Program-made: the position numbers and the translations under genes
The notes under the pieces: generated by a model
What the model was told of the DNA's origin: nothing
What the model saw: the letters and a program-made list of their open reading frames with translations, nothing else
The model's database searches: none
Shown here: in pieces, positions 1-7,804 of the stretch
Position numbering within the stretch: position 1 is the first letter of the stretch
Layout: every line of letters begins with the position of its first letter
DNA from: Leifsonia sp. Root227
GTDB lineage: Bacteria > Actinomycetota > Actinomycetes > Actinomycetales > Microbacteriaceae
DNA length: 64,000 nucleotides
Assembly (NCBI RefSeq): GCF_001428745.1
Contig: NZ_LMIO01000001.1
Location: 520,818-584,817, forward strand
Reading direction: 5' to 3'

Positions 1-461
1 TGCGGAGGAGTCGAGGTCCGCAACGTGACGCAATCTTCGACTGTTGGCCGAGACGTAGATACTAGGTATCGCCACGTCGAACGAAGCGCAATTCACGTAG
101 TGCCTAGCCCATCCAGGGAGCCCCCCAGTGTGAGCGCTCAAGCGCTTCCAAGCCATTGTCGGCTAGTAATCAGCCAGCGCAATCGGTTGCCTCCTTCCTG
201 CGAGTGCACCGTTCGACAGGCGAGGTGGGCGCAGCTCGCGTTTCCCGGGTCCCTAAGGCTCATTTCTACAAGGGAATGTGCGCGCACGATTCCGGTGGAC
301 ATGGTATTGCGTGTGAGGAGAGAGGCCGCGCGGTTGACATGAAACGTGTCGTATTTCGTCCCGCGTAGAGGCAGCCGCTCACGCCCCGAGCGTTAGCGCG
401 GACGAATTCCGCGTTGCTGACCGATCCGTCGCGAGTCACGGGCGTCCCGCACGTGACTTTT
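1..461. other. Left-edge stretch without a supportable gene
   Basis: Open frames here are short and carry no recognisable family signature. A TTGACA hexamer lies at 333-338, but no good -10 element follows at standard spacing. I see no coding, RNA or repeat feature that I can support. Confidence 0.4.
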
Positions 462-481
462 AGTACAGCATGACCTGTACT
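462..481. promoter_or_regulatory. Inverted repeat, probable CmtR/ArsR operator
   Basis: AGTACAG and CTGTACT form a perfect 7-bp inverted repeat with a 6-bp spacer, just upstream of and partly overlapping the first possible ATG (470) of the downstream metal-sensor gene. ArsR/SmtB-family repressors usually bind such repeats at their own promoter. Autoregulation is inferred. The overlap argues that translation starts at 491 or 494 rather than at 470. Confidence 0.55.
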
Positions 482-490
482 ATTCAAGGT

Positions 491-835
491 ATGATGTACG
501 CTCCATCAACCGCCACGGTCACCCACACAGCAGCTCTGGCGCGATTCGGTCACGCGCTGTCAGATGCGACCCGCGTCGGCGTACTTCTCGCTTTACGTGA
601 GGCGCCCGCATTCCCTTCCGATCTTGCCGAGGCGCTCGGAGTCTCCCGTCAGGTTATGTCGAATCAGCTCGCGTGCTTGCGGGGGTGCGGGCTCGTTGCG
701 GCGGTCCCGGATGGCAGGCGGACTTGGTATCGGCTCGCCGACGGGCATATTGCGCCTGCGCTGGATGAACTGCTTCGTGTGACACTATTTGTCGAGCCGG
801 GGTGCTGCGCCGGCGAGGAATGCCATTGCGCATGA
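491..835 (+). CDS. cmtR: CmtR-like ArsR-family metal-sensing repressor
   Basis: A 114-residue winged-helix protein of the ArsR/SmtB family, expected to release DNA when it binds Cd(II) or Pb(II). It closely resembles mycobacterial CmtR: the SNQLACLRGCGLV segment places two cysteines (C62 and C66) in the recognition helix, the known CmtR metal-site pattern. The C-terminus is cysteine-rich (CCAGEECHC), which can supply the third ligand. The start at 491 is chosen because the upstream ATG at 470 lies inside a palindromic operator. No metal efflux gene is adjacent, so its target is either itself or elsewhere; the orphan setting is unusual. Family assignment is firm, metal specificity is inferred. 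Confidence 0.85.
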   Translation: MMYAPSTATVTHTAALARFGHALSDATRVGVLLALREAPAFPSDLAEALGVSRQVMSNQLACLRGCGLVAAVPDGRRTWYRLADGHIAPALDELLRVTLFVEPGCCAGEECHCA

Positions 836-1101
836 ACATGCGTGCTGCGCGACGATACCGTATCGATGCATCACCCCATTTGGTCCCTCCCATTTGATTG
901 ACGCCTTCACCCTCGCGAAAAACCTGATCTGAGCGGCCGTTGCGCAGGGACTTGAACGTAGCTTCCTCCGAGGGCTTGCGGTGGCAGGGACGATCGCCAG
1001 CGACTGATCGCGAGGTCCGGCCAGGGGACTATTGGCCCTGCGCGCGTGGTCTGGACGGGCGCTACGGGAACTCGTTTGCGCAATCGCCGCATGTTCTCAG
1101 T

Positions 1102-1461
1102 ATGGACAAGTACACAAATGACAAAACCGGTTCGATCGAAACGCGACTTCGAGCGATTTCAGTAGCCGACTCGGAACTGCGCGAGCTGGTGTGGTCGACC
1201 GTGGTCTACTGGGTTCGGTCCAACGTCCCACACGCCCGCGCGCTCGTGATCCTCGAGAACGATCGCGGCTACGGATTGCATGCGGTCACTGACGAGAGAG
1301 CTCAGCCGGTGCCGATCGAGCTCCTGCCGGAATGGAGAAGCATCGACGACCTGGTCTACCGACACGGGCACAACCTGGTCGATCAAGACGACTACGAGTG
1401 GGACGACGAATTAGATAAGGTCTGGGACCTGCAGCTGGACGAACTCCCGCTTACCGACTGA
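1102..1461 (+). CDS. Hypothetical protein, acidic C-terminus
   Basis: A 119-residue protein beginning MDKYTNDK that I do not recognise. It has an amphipathic N-terminal half (ETRLRAISVADSELRELVWSTVVYWVR) and a strongly acidic tail (DDYEWDDELDKVWDLQLDE). There is no signal peptide, membrane helix or cysteine motif. An upstream extension to 940 is possible but has poor protein character, so the internal ATG is preferred. Codon use is ordinary for the window. It stands alone between the metal sensor and a decayed region. Confidence 0.5.
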   Translation: MDKYTNDKTGSIETRLRAISVADSELRELVWSTVVYWVRSNVPHARALVILENDRGYGLHAVTDERAQPVPIELLPEWRSIDDLVYRHGHNLVDQDDYEWDDELDKVWDLQLDELPLTD

Positions 1462-1465
1462 AGGT

Positions 1466-1640
1466 CCCAGCAGCCGCTGGTGCTTGTCCCGCGGCTCGTC
1501 GCGCTGAGCGTATCGTTTCGGGCTGAAACCCAACGATCGGGACAGCGGGGTTTCCTCGTTTCCGCCTGGAGCGTCAGCAGGCTCATCGCATGCCCGAGAC
1601 GGCCCCGCCCACGGGCGGGCGTCCATCCACTCAGCGACAC
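1466..1640. repeat. Intergenic segment rich in inverted repeats
   Basis: Several hairpin-forming stretches occur: CCAGC/GCTGG at about 1467-1480, ATCGTT/AACGAT enclosing GGG/CCC at about 1510-1535, and a CCCGCCC/GGGCGGG-type repeat near 1605-1621. Neither strand shows a convincing protein, and I do not recognise a riboswitch or known ncRNA. It may be a structured RNA or simply a GC-rich gene remnant. Confidence 0.3.
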
Positions 1641-1667
1641 CCCGCTCAGCTCTCGATGCGACCAGAA

Positions 1668-2008
1668 TCAAAAATCAAAGAGATGCTCGACACCGTCCAC
1701 TCGAACCGCAACGGCATTCAGATCCGCCACCCAGTTACCCCTATAAACAAGCTCAGCCACGAGGCGAGCATCCACAATCGGCGATGACGTTGCGTCAAAC
1801 AAGTTCGACTCGATTGCGATGCGGCCATGTACCGGGTCGGTGGCACCGTCAGTGCTCGGACTGATCAAGATGACTGGTGAGCTTGACCGCCGGAACGTGT
1901 TTGCGCGGATCTCGACATCGTGGACCGGGCCGGATTCTAACCATTCGACCGCATCCGCGGAAATAAAACGCTGGGCATCGTGACCGCGTCGAAATCGTTG
2001 GATACGTG
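1668..2008 (-). pseudogene. C-terminal remnant of a right-handed beta-helix protein
   Basis: The minus-strand frame has no start codon near a ribosome site but reads like the last coils of a pectate-lyase-type beta-helix. It has repeated short strands with Asn/Val turns (HDVEIRANTF, GRIAIESNLFD, ARLVAELVYRGNW) and the spacing typical of secreted carbohydrate-active beta-helix enzymes such as glycosidases or lyases. The frame runs open from about 2008 to a stop at 1668. Upstream, the homologous sequence is lost to frameshifts and stops. Family placement is inferred from the repeat pattern alone. Confidence 0.5.
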
Positions 2009-2009
2009 C

Positions 2010-2547
2010 CCTCGCCGAAGCGGTCGGCAGATACGAACTAACGGTCGCCGACGCTCGCGGAGAGGTCGTCGAGCGGCATGGTCGACCTGGCGGCGATTCA
2101 CAAGCTCACAATACCGAGCGGTGGCCTTGCGACGCTCAGCCTAAACAATCGCAAACCAACCGCTGTTTCACGGCGCACAGTACATCGAAGGCAGGACACC
2201 GCACCGTGCATCACATGGCGTCGCGGCGGGTGGATGTTGGACACATGGCCGCCAAGTGGTTGTCGCCTGCCGACCTTTTGCGCTTCTACCGTACGAGTAT
2301 TCGTGACGTGAGTTGATAACCGAGCCGGTTTATGGCTAGCCGAAGCTATCACCCGCAACGGGCAGGACCTTCAGCGGCGTCGAAAGCGCCCCGGCTCTCT
2401 GCCAGATAGCGAGGGTCGGGGCGCGGATTCGTCCGCGGGGCTGACCGGGGGATGGCAACTCCAGAGACTCCCGGTGGGGGACCGGTGCCAGCACTATATG
2501 CCTGGAGCTGGTGCGCTACTACCCTGCGAAGTGAGCGAGGGTTCGGC
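2010..2547. other. Decayed intergenic region
   Basis: This stretch holds short open frames on both strands with no family signature. It probably contains eroded upstream parts of the beta-helix remnant at 1668-2008. I see no promoter, RNA or repeat I can support. Confidence 0.4.
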
Positions 2548-2895
2548 CTAGTTGACCTTCGTAAGCGCCCGCTTGGTAGCGTCCAGAGATTCGGCATCCG
2601 GTTCTGGACGAAGGTGCATCGTTCCCCGATCGGCGCTCATCATCAGAATTTCGGCCCACTCCCGGTTGATCTGAGGGGACTCGGACGTGGAATAGACGAA
2701 TTCCAACTCCATTCCTGGGCTGATCCACGTGGTGCGCCGGCCTGCGGCTTCGCCGTCTTCTCCGCCGCTGATCCAAGACAACGCGAAAGGTTCTTGGCGA
2801 CGCAGTTTTGAAAGGATCGCAATCTCGAGGTGCGCGAGCATCCGATCCTCGACGTCTATCGGTCGCCCATGCGTCCCGTACATCAACTTCCCCAT
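2548..2895 (-). CDS. DUF7882-type small conserved protein
   Basis: A 115-residue protein starting MGKLMYGTHG, preceded by a strong GGAGGAG ribosome site on the minus strand, which fixes the start at 2895 rather than further upstream. The pattern (MGKLxYG near the start, LAHLEIAILSKLRRQEPFALSW, then a hydrophilic middle and INREWAEILMMSA) matches a family widespread in Microbacteriaceae and often misnamed ATP-dependent DNA ligase, although it lacks any ligase motif. Function is unknown. It is monocistronic and divergent from the envelope operon that follows. Confidence 0.75.
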   Translation of the reverse strand: MGKLMYGTHGRPIDVEDRMLAHLEIAILSKLRRQEPFALSWISGGEDGEAAGRRTTWISPGMELEFVYSTSESPQINREWAEILMMSADRGTMHLRPEPDAESLDATKRALTKVN

Positions 2896-3173
2896 GATGA
2901 TCTCCTCCTCGACAGCATCACCCGAACGCGCGGCAGCGAGAAGGCTCGCCCCCGATGCGCGTCCCACTATTTCGCATTCAGGGACTGGGAATGCACTCCC
3001 ATGCTCTCATCAACACCAATCGACGGCCAAGGGCCGAAAGGGAGTATCAGCCGAGCCTTCCTCCGCAACCGCTACATCCTCTCTTTCGGGTGGCGCGTCA
3101 ATCGGCTACCGCAATCCGCTGCCGAGGGTTGAGTTGCGCCCACACGCCCCTCAACTCATTCAACGGAGAAGAC

Positions 3174-3866
3174 ATGTCTGACACAACGCATTACGGCGGG
3201 GAACCGCTCGACACTGGCACGCCTGACAATGGCAGCACCGCCGACGTGGCTCGCGAGCAGGCCGCGCATGTCGCAGACACCGCGGCCGACGAAGGTCAGC
3301 ACGTCGTGGACGTCGTCAAGGAGGAAGCCGCCGGGGTCGCCGACGAGGCGAAGTCGCAGGCGAAGGACCTCTACCGGCAAGCGCAGACCGAGCTCAAGGA
3401 ACAGGCGGCGGCGCAGCAGGAACGTGTCGCGACCGGTCTGCAGTCGATCAGCGACGAGCTGTCGCAGATGGCGGACGCCTCCGAGACGCACGGGGTCGCG
3501 AGCGAGCTCGCCAAGCAGGCCGCAGATCGGGCGAGCGGGATCGCGTCTTGGATCGGTCAGCGAGACCCAGGGTCGCTCCTGGGCGAGATCAAGTCGTACG
3601 CCAGGCGCAACCCCGGCACCTTCATTGCGGCGGCCGCCGTCGCCGGCGTGCTTGCCGGACGTCTGACCCGTTCGCTCACCAGCGGCGCTCCCGAGAGCGA
3701 CACCACGAGCAGCACCAATGCGGAAGACGACAACTCCAACAGCGGAGCCACTCTTCCTGAGCAGCCGGTCACCCCGCGGGCCCCGATGCGCGCGCCAACG
3801 GCGACGATCATCCCGGCAGAGACAACTGACGTCGGCTACGATCCGCGGTTCGGGGGTCGGCCATGA
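3174..3866 (+). CDS. DUF883/ElaB-like amphipathic membrane-anchored protein
   Basis: A 230-residue protein. Residues about 20-130 are a long Ala/Glu/Gln-rich amphipathic helix (for example VADEAKSQAKDLYRQAQTELK) likely to form a coiled coil. One membrane segment follows (NPGTFIAAAAVAGVLAGRL, about 145-165), then a disordered Ser/Asn/Pro-rich tail. The start is fixed by CGGAGAAG before the ATG. It is the first gene of a three-gene overlapping operon with a holin-like protein and a DUF3618 protein, a set common in Actinobacteria and linked to envelope or stress physiology. That role is inferred from family context. Confidence 0.7.
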   Translation: MSDTTHYGGEPLDTGTPDNGSTADVAREQAAHVADTAADEGQHVVDVVKEEAAGVADEAKSQAKDLYRQAQTELKEQAAAQQERVATGLQSISDELSQMADASETHGVASELAKQAADRASGIASWIGQRDPGSLLGEIKSYARRNPGTFIAAAAVAGVLAGRLTRSLTSGAPESDTTSSTNAEDDNSNSGATLPEQPVTPRAPMRAPTATIIPAETTDVGYDPRFGGRP

Positions 3867-4279
3867 CAGACCAGCCCACGCCATCCGAGGCGAAGGCAGC
3901 ATCAACCTCGCTCGGTGACCTCCTCGGTGAGGTGACGCGTGACCTGTCCACACTGATGCGGCAGGAACTCGACCTCGCCAAGGCCGAGCTGCGTCAATCC
4001 GCGACCCGGGCAGGCAAAGGGGCGGGGATGCTCGGCGGCGCCGGATACGCCGGGCTGATGGTCTTGTTCTTCCTGTCCGTCGCTCTGTGGTGGGGGCTCG
4101 GCTACCTGGTCGGCAACGCCTGGTCGGCGGTCATCGTCGCCGTGGTCTGGGCCGTCATCGGCCTGGTCCTGTTCCTCGTCGGGCGCCGTCAGTTGGCTGC
4201 TGTCAAGGGTGTGCCGCAGACCGTCGAGACGATCAAAGAAATGCCAGAGACTCTGAAACGAAATGGAGAGAACCGATGA
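3863..4279 (+). CDS. Phage-holin-family/DUF1469 membrane protein
   Basis: A 138-residue protein with an N-terminal cytoplasmic helix (SLGDLLGEVTRDLSTLMRQELDLAKAEL) followed by two adjacent membrane helices at about 55-80 and 85-110. This is the classic layout of the actinobacterial holin superfamily III/DUF1469 group. Despite the name these are chromosomal housekeeping or stress proteins. Its start overlaps the preceding stop (ATGA), indicating translational coupling, and its own stop overlaps the next start in the same way. Confidence 0.8.
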   Translation: MTDQPTPSEAKAASTSLGDLLGEVTRDLSTLMRQELDLAKAELRQSATRAGKGAGMLGGAGYAGLMVLFFLSVALWWGLGYLVGNAWSAVIVAVVWAVIGLVLFLVGRRQLAAVKGVPQTVETIKEMPETLKRNGENR

Positions 4280-4845
4280 CTGACAACCCGGACGCGATCC
4301 GCGCCGACATCGAGAGCACTCGCCGAGAATTGAGCGGCAACGTGGACGCCCTGGCCGACAAGGTCACCCCGTCCAAGATCGCGCACCGCCAAACCGAAAA
4401 GGTGAAATCCGCCTTCCGCTCAGCCACCGAACGGGTGATGGGCTCCGCCGACTCAGCCGCGAACTCCGCCGGTTCGTCGATTGGCGACAACGTGACCGGC
4501 GCCGGACGGGCTGTCGCCGACAAGGCGGAGGGCAACCCACTCGCAGTCGGCCTGATCGCGTTCGGTGTCGGCTGGTTAGCCGCATCCCTCATCCCGGCGA
4601 GCACGAAGGAACGCGAGATCGCCGCAGGCGTCAAGGACGCAGCCCAGCCACTCCTGCACGAAGCGGCCGACGCGGCCAAGCAGGTCGCGAGCGACCTCAA
4701 AGAACCGGCCCAGGACGCGGCGAACGCAGTCGCCGACTCAGCCAAGGACGCCGTCGGTACCGTCAAGGACGAAGCGGCCGACTCGGCTCAGGTCGTCGCG
4801 GACGACGCGAGCGAAGCCCGCCACGTCCTCGGCGATAACGCCTAG
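4276..4845 (+). CDS. DUF3618 domain protein
   Basis: A 189-residue protein. The N-terminal motif (NPDAIRADIESTRRELSGNVDALADKVTPSKI) is diagnostic of DUF3618. A single membrane helix follows at about residues 91-107 (NPLAVGLIAFGVGWLAASL), then an Ala/Asp/Lys-rich repetitive helical tail resembling LEA-type stress proteins (DEAADSAQVVADDA). It is the last gene of the overlapping operon starting at 3174 and is followed by a strong stem-loop. A role in membrane or desiccation stress is inferred only from composition. Confidence 0.8.
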   Translation: MTDNPDAIRADIESTRRELSGNVDALADKVTPSKIAHRQTEKVKSAFRSATERVMGSADSAANSAGSSIGDNVTGAGRAVADKAEGNPLAVGLIAFGVGWLAASLIPASTKEREIAAGVKDAAQPLLHEAADAAKQVASDLKEPAQDAANAVADSAKDAVGTVKDEAADSAQVVADDASEARHVLGDNA

Positions 4846-4860
4846 CGATCGGCGACGCGA

Positions 4861-4896
4861 GGGGCGTAACCGCGCCAGTCAGCGCGGCTACGCCCC
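4861..4896 (+). terminator. Stem-loop terminator of the envelope operon
   Basis: GGGGCGTA pairs with TACGCCCC, and CCGCGC pairs with GCGCGG inside it, around a 6-nt loop. It lies 15 bp after the stop at 4845. No U-tract follows, as is common in high-GC Actinobacteria. Confidence 0.65.
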
Positions 4897-5218
4897 GAAG
4901 GCCGACGGCCCGTCAGCACGCGTCAAGCCGTCGCGGCGGTAAATAGAGACGCTTGACTATGGAGCCCCGGATGAGGATGTCACTGAGACCGTGTGCGACG
5001 TCCGTCGCATGCACCGATCTGGCTGGTGAACGGTCGAGGTCCGTGCGCACTGGGCGTCGAGGTACGGTAGCTGCTGATGCTGCCTCCGCCGAAAAACCGG
5101 TGGTTGCTATCGGGGCACTCACGGGGCAGACGGACAAATCGTTGGGTTCGTAGCCGGACATACCGGAGGACACAACTGGAGACTTCCGTCACGTCATTGC
5201 AATCTCTTCCAGATCACC
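4897..5218. other. Intergenic stretch, nothing recognised
   Basis: No frame here has a family signature or a ribosome site. It separates the envelope operon from the convergent AraC-type gene. Confidence 0.4.
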
Positions 5219-5944
5219 TCATCGCCGAACGAATGCCCCTGGCGTCTGTCCCGTGGTGCGGCGGAACGCTGCGATGAACGCGCTCGGCGTGCTGTAGCCG
5301 ACCTGGTATGCCGCCTGCGAGACCGTATGTCCTTCCGCGAGCATGCCGACAGCAGCCTGGAGTCTGGCGTGCGTCCGCCAGGTGCTGAACGGGAGACCAG
5401 TGTCGCTCAAGAATGTGCGGAGCAGCGTGCGGGAACTTGCGCCGACGTCACGGCCGTAGTCGGCGAGCGTTCGCTGGTCGGCGGGGTCGGTGAGAATGCG
5501 GCGGGCTACCGCCGCGGCCCGTTGGTCCGTCGGGAGGGGCACGATGATGGATGCGGTGCCCGCCGGCACGAGCACGTCCATAAGCACCGCTTCAGCGCGG
5601 TCGCGCTGAAGAGCTTCGAGGGGTTCGCGGAGATGGGCGATGAGCTGGCGGGCGAGTGGCGATATTCTCACCGCCGTCGGGTGGTCCCACCCGTTGGTCG
5701 CACTTCCAGCGTCGAGGTAGATGCCTTCCATCACAGAGTCGCGCAACGCGAGTGGGGAGTGGGGGACGCCGGCGGGCACCCAGAGCGCGAGTGTGGTCGG
5801 CAGCATCCAGTAACGGTTCTCGAGTTCTACGGCGAGGATCCCGTCGGGCGTCCAGATCAGCTGGTGGGCGTCGTGGGAGTGGGGATCGAACGCCTGGCCG
5901 CGCTGCATTGTGAACCGTTCGAGTTCGATCATCCGCGTGGACAT
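5219..5944 (-). CDS. AraC-family regulator of the siderophore locus
   Basis: A 241-residue regulator. The N-terminal cupin-like sensing domain (HSHDAHQLIW near residue 22) is followed from about residue 140 by a double helix-turn-helix ending in the AraC signature region (VSQAAYQVGYSTPSAFIAAFRRTTGQTPGAFVRR). It is divergent from the ABC exporter at 6032, sharing an 87-bp intergenic region that contains an iron-box-like half site. AraC proteins next to siderophore transporters (for example Btr or the pyochelin/alcaligin regulators) usually sense the ferric siderophore. The same is inferred here. Confidence 0.85.
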   Translation of the reverse strand: MSTRMIELERFTMQRGQAFDPHSHDAHQLIWTPDGILAVELENRYWMLPTTLALWVPAGVPHSPLALRDSVMEGIYLDAGSATNGWDHPTAVRISPLARQLIAHLREPLEALQRDRAEAVLMDVLVPAGTASIIVPLPTDQRAAAVARRILTDPADQRTLADYGRDVGASSRTLLRTFLSDTGLPFSTWRTHARLQAAVGMLAEGHTVSQAAYQVGYSTPSAFIAAFRRTTGQTPGAFVRR

Positions 5945-5984
5945 CGGGGCTCCTTGTGGCTCGGCGGTTGGCGGATTCGCGCTA

Positions 5985-6003
5985 TCCCTTGTCAGCCTAA
6001 CGC
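5985..6003. promoter_or_regulatory. Weak iron-box-like site
   Basis: GTCAGCCTAAC at 5991-6001 matches ten of eleven core positions of the DtxR/IdeR box, but the rest of the dyad is poor. It lies in the divergent promoter between the AraC gene and the exporter genes. It is far weaker than the box at 9678. Confidence 0.35.
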
Positions 6004-6031
6004 TTAGCCGTCAAACGTATCCATCGCTAGC

Positions 6032-7804
6032 GTGAAAGCGATGGTCGAGAAGAGTCGCGTGCGCAGAGGGCGGAGTGGGTCCGTGATCCGTGCAGCGTTC
6101 AGCGCGCGTCGGGAGGACTTCGCGCTGGCCTGTCTGCTCTACACCACGCATCAGCTGGGGGAGTCAATGGTGCCCGTGCTCGTCGGAGCAACCATTGCCG
6201 GGGCTGTCGCGCAGGGGGCGGCCGTCTCCCTCGCGCTCTGGCTGCTGGTGCTCGCCGCCGACTTCGCTGTGCTGTCGTTGTCGTATCGTCTGGGCGCGCG
6301 GGCGAGCGCGCGGGCGAAGCAGCAGGCGGGGCATGTCGTCCGGCTCGCCGTCGTCGAGCGGGCGCTGCGGCAGGACGGCGGAGCGGATCTGGCACCCGGG
6401 GACCTGCTCTCGCGGGCATCCAGCGACGCGGATCGGGTCGGCGCACTCGTCGGAATCGTCGCATCCAGTGTGGCGGCCGTGGTCGCGCTGATCGCCGCGA
6501 GCACCTTCCTGATCGCCGCCTCCCCGCTGCTCGGCTGCATGATCGTGCTCGGGGCGCTTGTGGTCGTCATCGCCACGAGCGTCCTGTCGCGGCAAGTCGC
6601 CACGCGCGCCGGCGTCGAGCAAGTGGCCACGGCCGATGCGACCCTTGCGGCGGCCGACATCGTGCGAGGGCTGCGCACCCTCGCCGGGCTGGGCGCGGCA
6701 ACGGCGTCGGCGGAACGTTACCGCTCGATCAGCCGTCGCGCGGTCCGATCGTCGGAGAGGGCGGTCTGGGCCGAGGCGGAGATCGGCGGCATCGCCGCAC
6801 TGCTGAGCGGGGTGTACCTCACGCTCATCGCCGGCGCTGGCGGGTGGCTGGCACTCACCGGATCGCTCGGTCTTGGCAGCCTGGTGTCAGTGCTCGGTCT
6901 CGCAGTGTTCCTTACCGGGCCGTTGGGAACGCTGACCGGCCTGCCGGGGGTGGCGCAGCGGGCGATCGCGTCGGCTCGGCGGATCGGAGAGGTCCTCGAA
7001 CGCCCGGGTGCCCTCGAGCGCGCCGGTGCGCTGGATGCGGGTGGCACGGCACCGCCGAGAGAACTCGCGCTCAGCATCACGGGTGACGGGATCGTCGTCG
7101 GCGCCGCAGAAGGCGAGCTGACCGGAGTCGTGTGCGTGCGACATGAGGACGCCGATAGGATCGCAGCCGCCGTCGCCCTCGAGAGCGTGACCTCCGGGCT
7201 GGTCGTCCGCGTCGGGGGAGCGGATGCGCGGACCGTCCGCATCGACGACTATGGTTCTCAGGTGCTGGTCGCGCCGCATGATTCCGCCGTGCTCGACGCG
7301 ACGCTGCGGGAGAACCTGGACCCGCTCGCGGAGCCTGAGCTTGAGCCTCAGAAGGCGCAGGGCGCAGGCAACGCCCGGCTCGATGGCATCACGGACCGCG
7401 CCCGCCGTGGTGCATGGGCGGCGTTCGCCGACGAGATCGCGGAGTCGCTCCCCGACGGCTGGGACTCAGCCGCCGGCGAGTTCGGCCGGCGCCTGTCGGG
7501 AGGGCAGAGGCAGCGCCTCGCCCTGGCGCGCGCGCTCGCGGTCGACGCTCCCGTGCTGGTATTACAGGAGCCGACCACCGCCGTCGACCCGGCAACGGCG
7601 GAGGTCATCGCCGAACGCCTGCGCGACCTGCGCTCCGGTAGCACCACCGTCGTGATCACCACCTCCGCCGCGCTGCTCGCCCGGTGCGATACCGTCGTGC
7701 TGGTCGACGGCACGAGCGGCACGGACAGCGCGCGCTGCACCCGCGGCACCCATGACGAGCTGCTCGCCGGCGACACGGTCTACCGCGCGATGGTCGTCCG
7801 ATGA
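6032..7804 (+). CDS. ABC exporter half, degenerate Walker A
   Basis: A 590-residue type IV exporter half: about six membrane helices (residues 20-310), then an ATPase domain. The Walker A P-loop is not recognisable; the place it should occupy reads GELTGVVCVRHEDADR. The signature LSGGQRQRLALARAL (L488-Q492) and a Walker B with catalytic Glu (VLVLQEPTTAVD) are intact. The partner at 7801 has the opposite defect, so the pair would form one working composite ATP site. The genes overlap by ATGA. The start may be GTG 6032 or ATG 6041. The position between an AraC regulator and siderophore uptake genes suggests siderophore export or handling. Confidence 0.85.
   Translation: MKAMVEKSRVRRGRSGSVIRAAFSARREDFALACLLYTTHQLGESMVPVLVGATIAGAVAQGAAVSLALWLLVLAADFAVLSLSYRLGARASARAKQQAGHVVRLAVVERALRQDGGADLAPGDLLSRASSDADRVGALVGIVASSVAAVVALIAASTFLIAASPLLGCMIVLGALVVVIATSVLSRQVATRAGVEQVATADATLAAADIVRGLRTLAGLGAATASAERYRSISRRAVRSSERAVWAEAEIGGIAALLSGVYLTLIAGAGGWLALTGSLGLGSLVSVLGLAVFLTGPLGTLTGLPGVAQRAIASARRIGEVLERPGALERAGALDAGGTAPPRELALSITGDGIVVGAAEGELTGVVCVRHEDADRIAAAVALESVTSGLVVRVGGADARTVRIDDYGSQVLVAPHDSAVLDATLRENLDPLAEPELEPQKAQGAGNARLDGITDRARRGAWAAFADEIAESLPDGWDSAAGEFGRRLSGGQRQRLALARALAVDAPVLVLQEPTTAVDPATAEVIAERLRDLRSGSTTVVITTSAALLARCDTVVLVDGTSGTDSARCTRGTHDELLAGDTVYRAMVVR

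Noticed and set aside
4953-5192. Short frames on both strands in the gap before the AraC gene
   Set aside because: No ribosome site, no conserved pattern and no hydrophobic segment; compositional accidents are likely.
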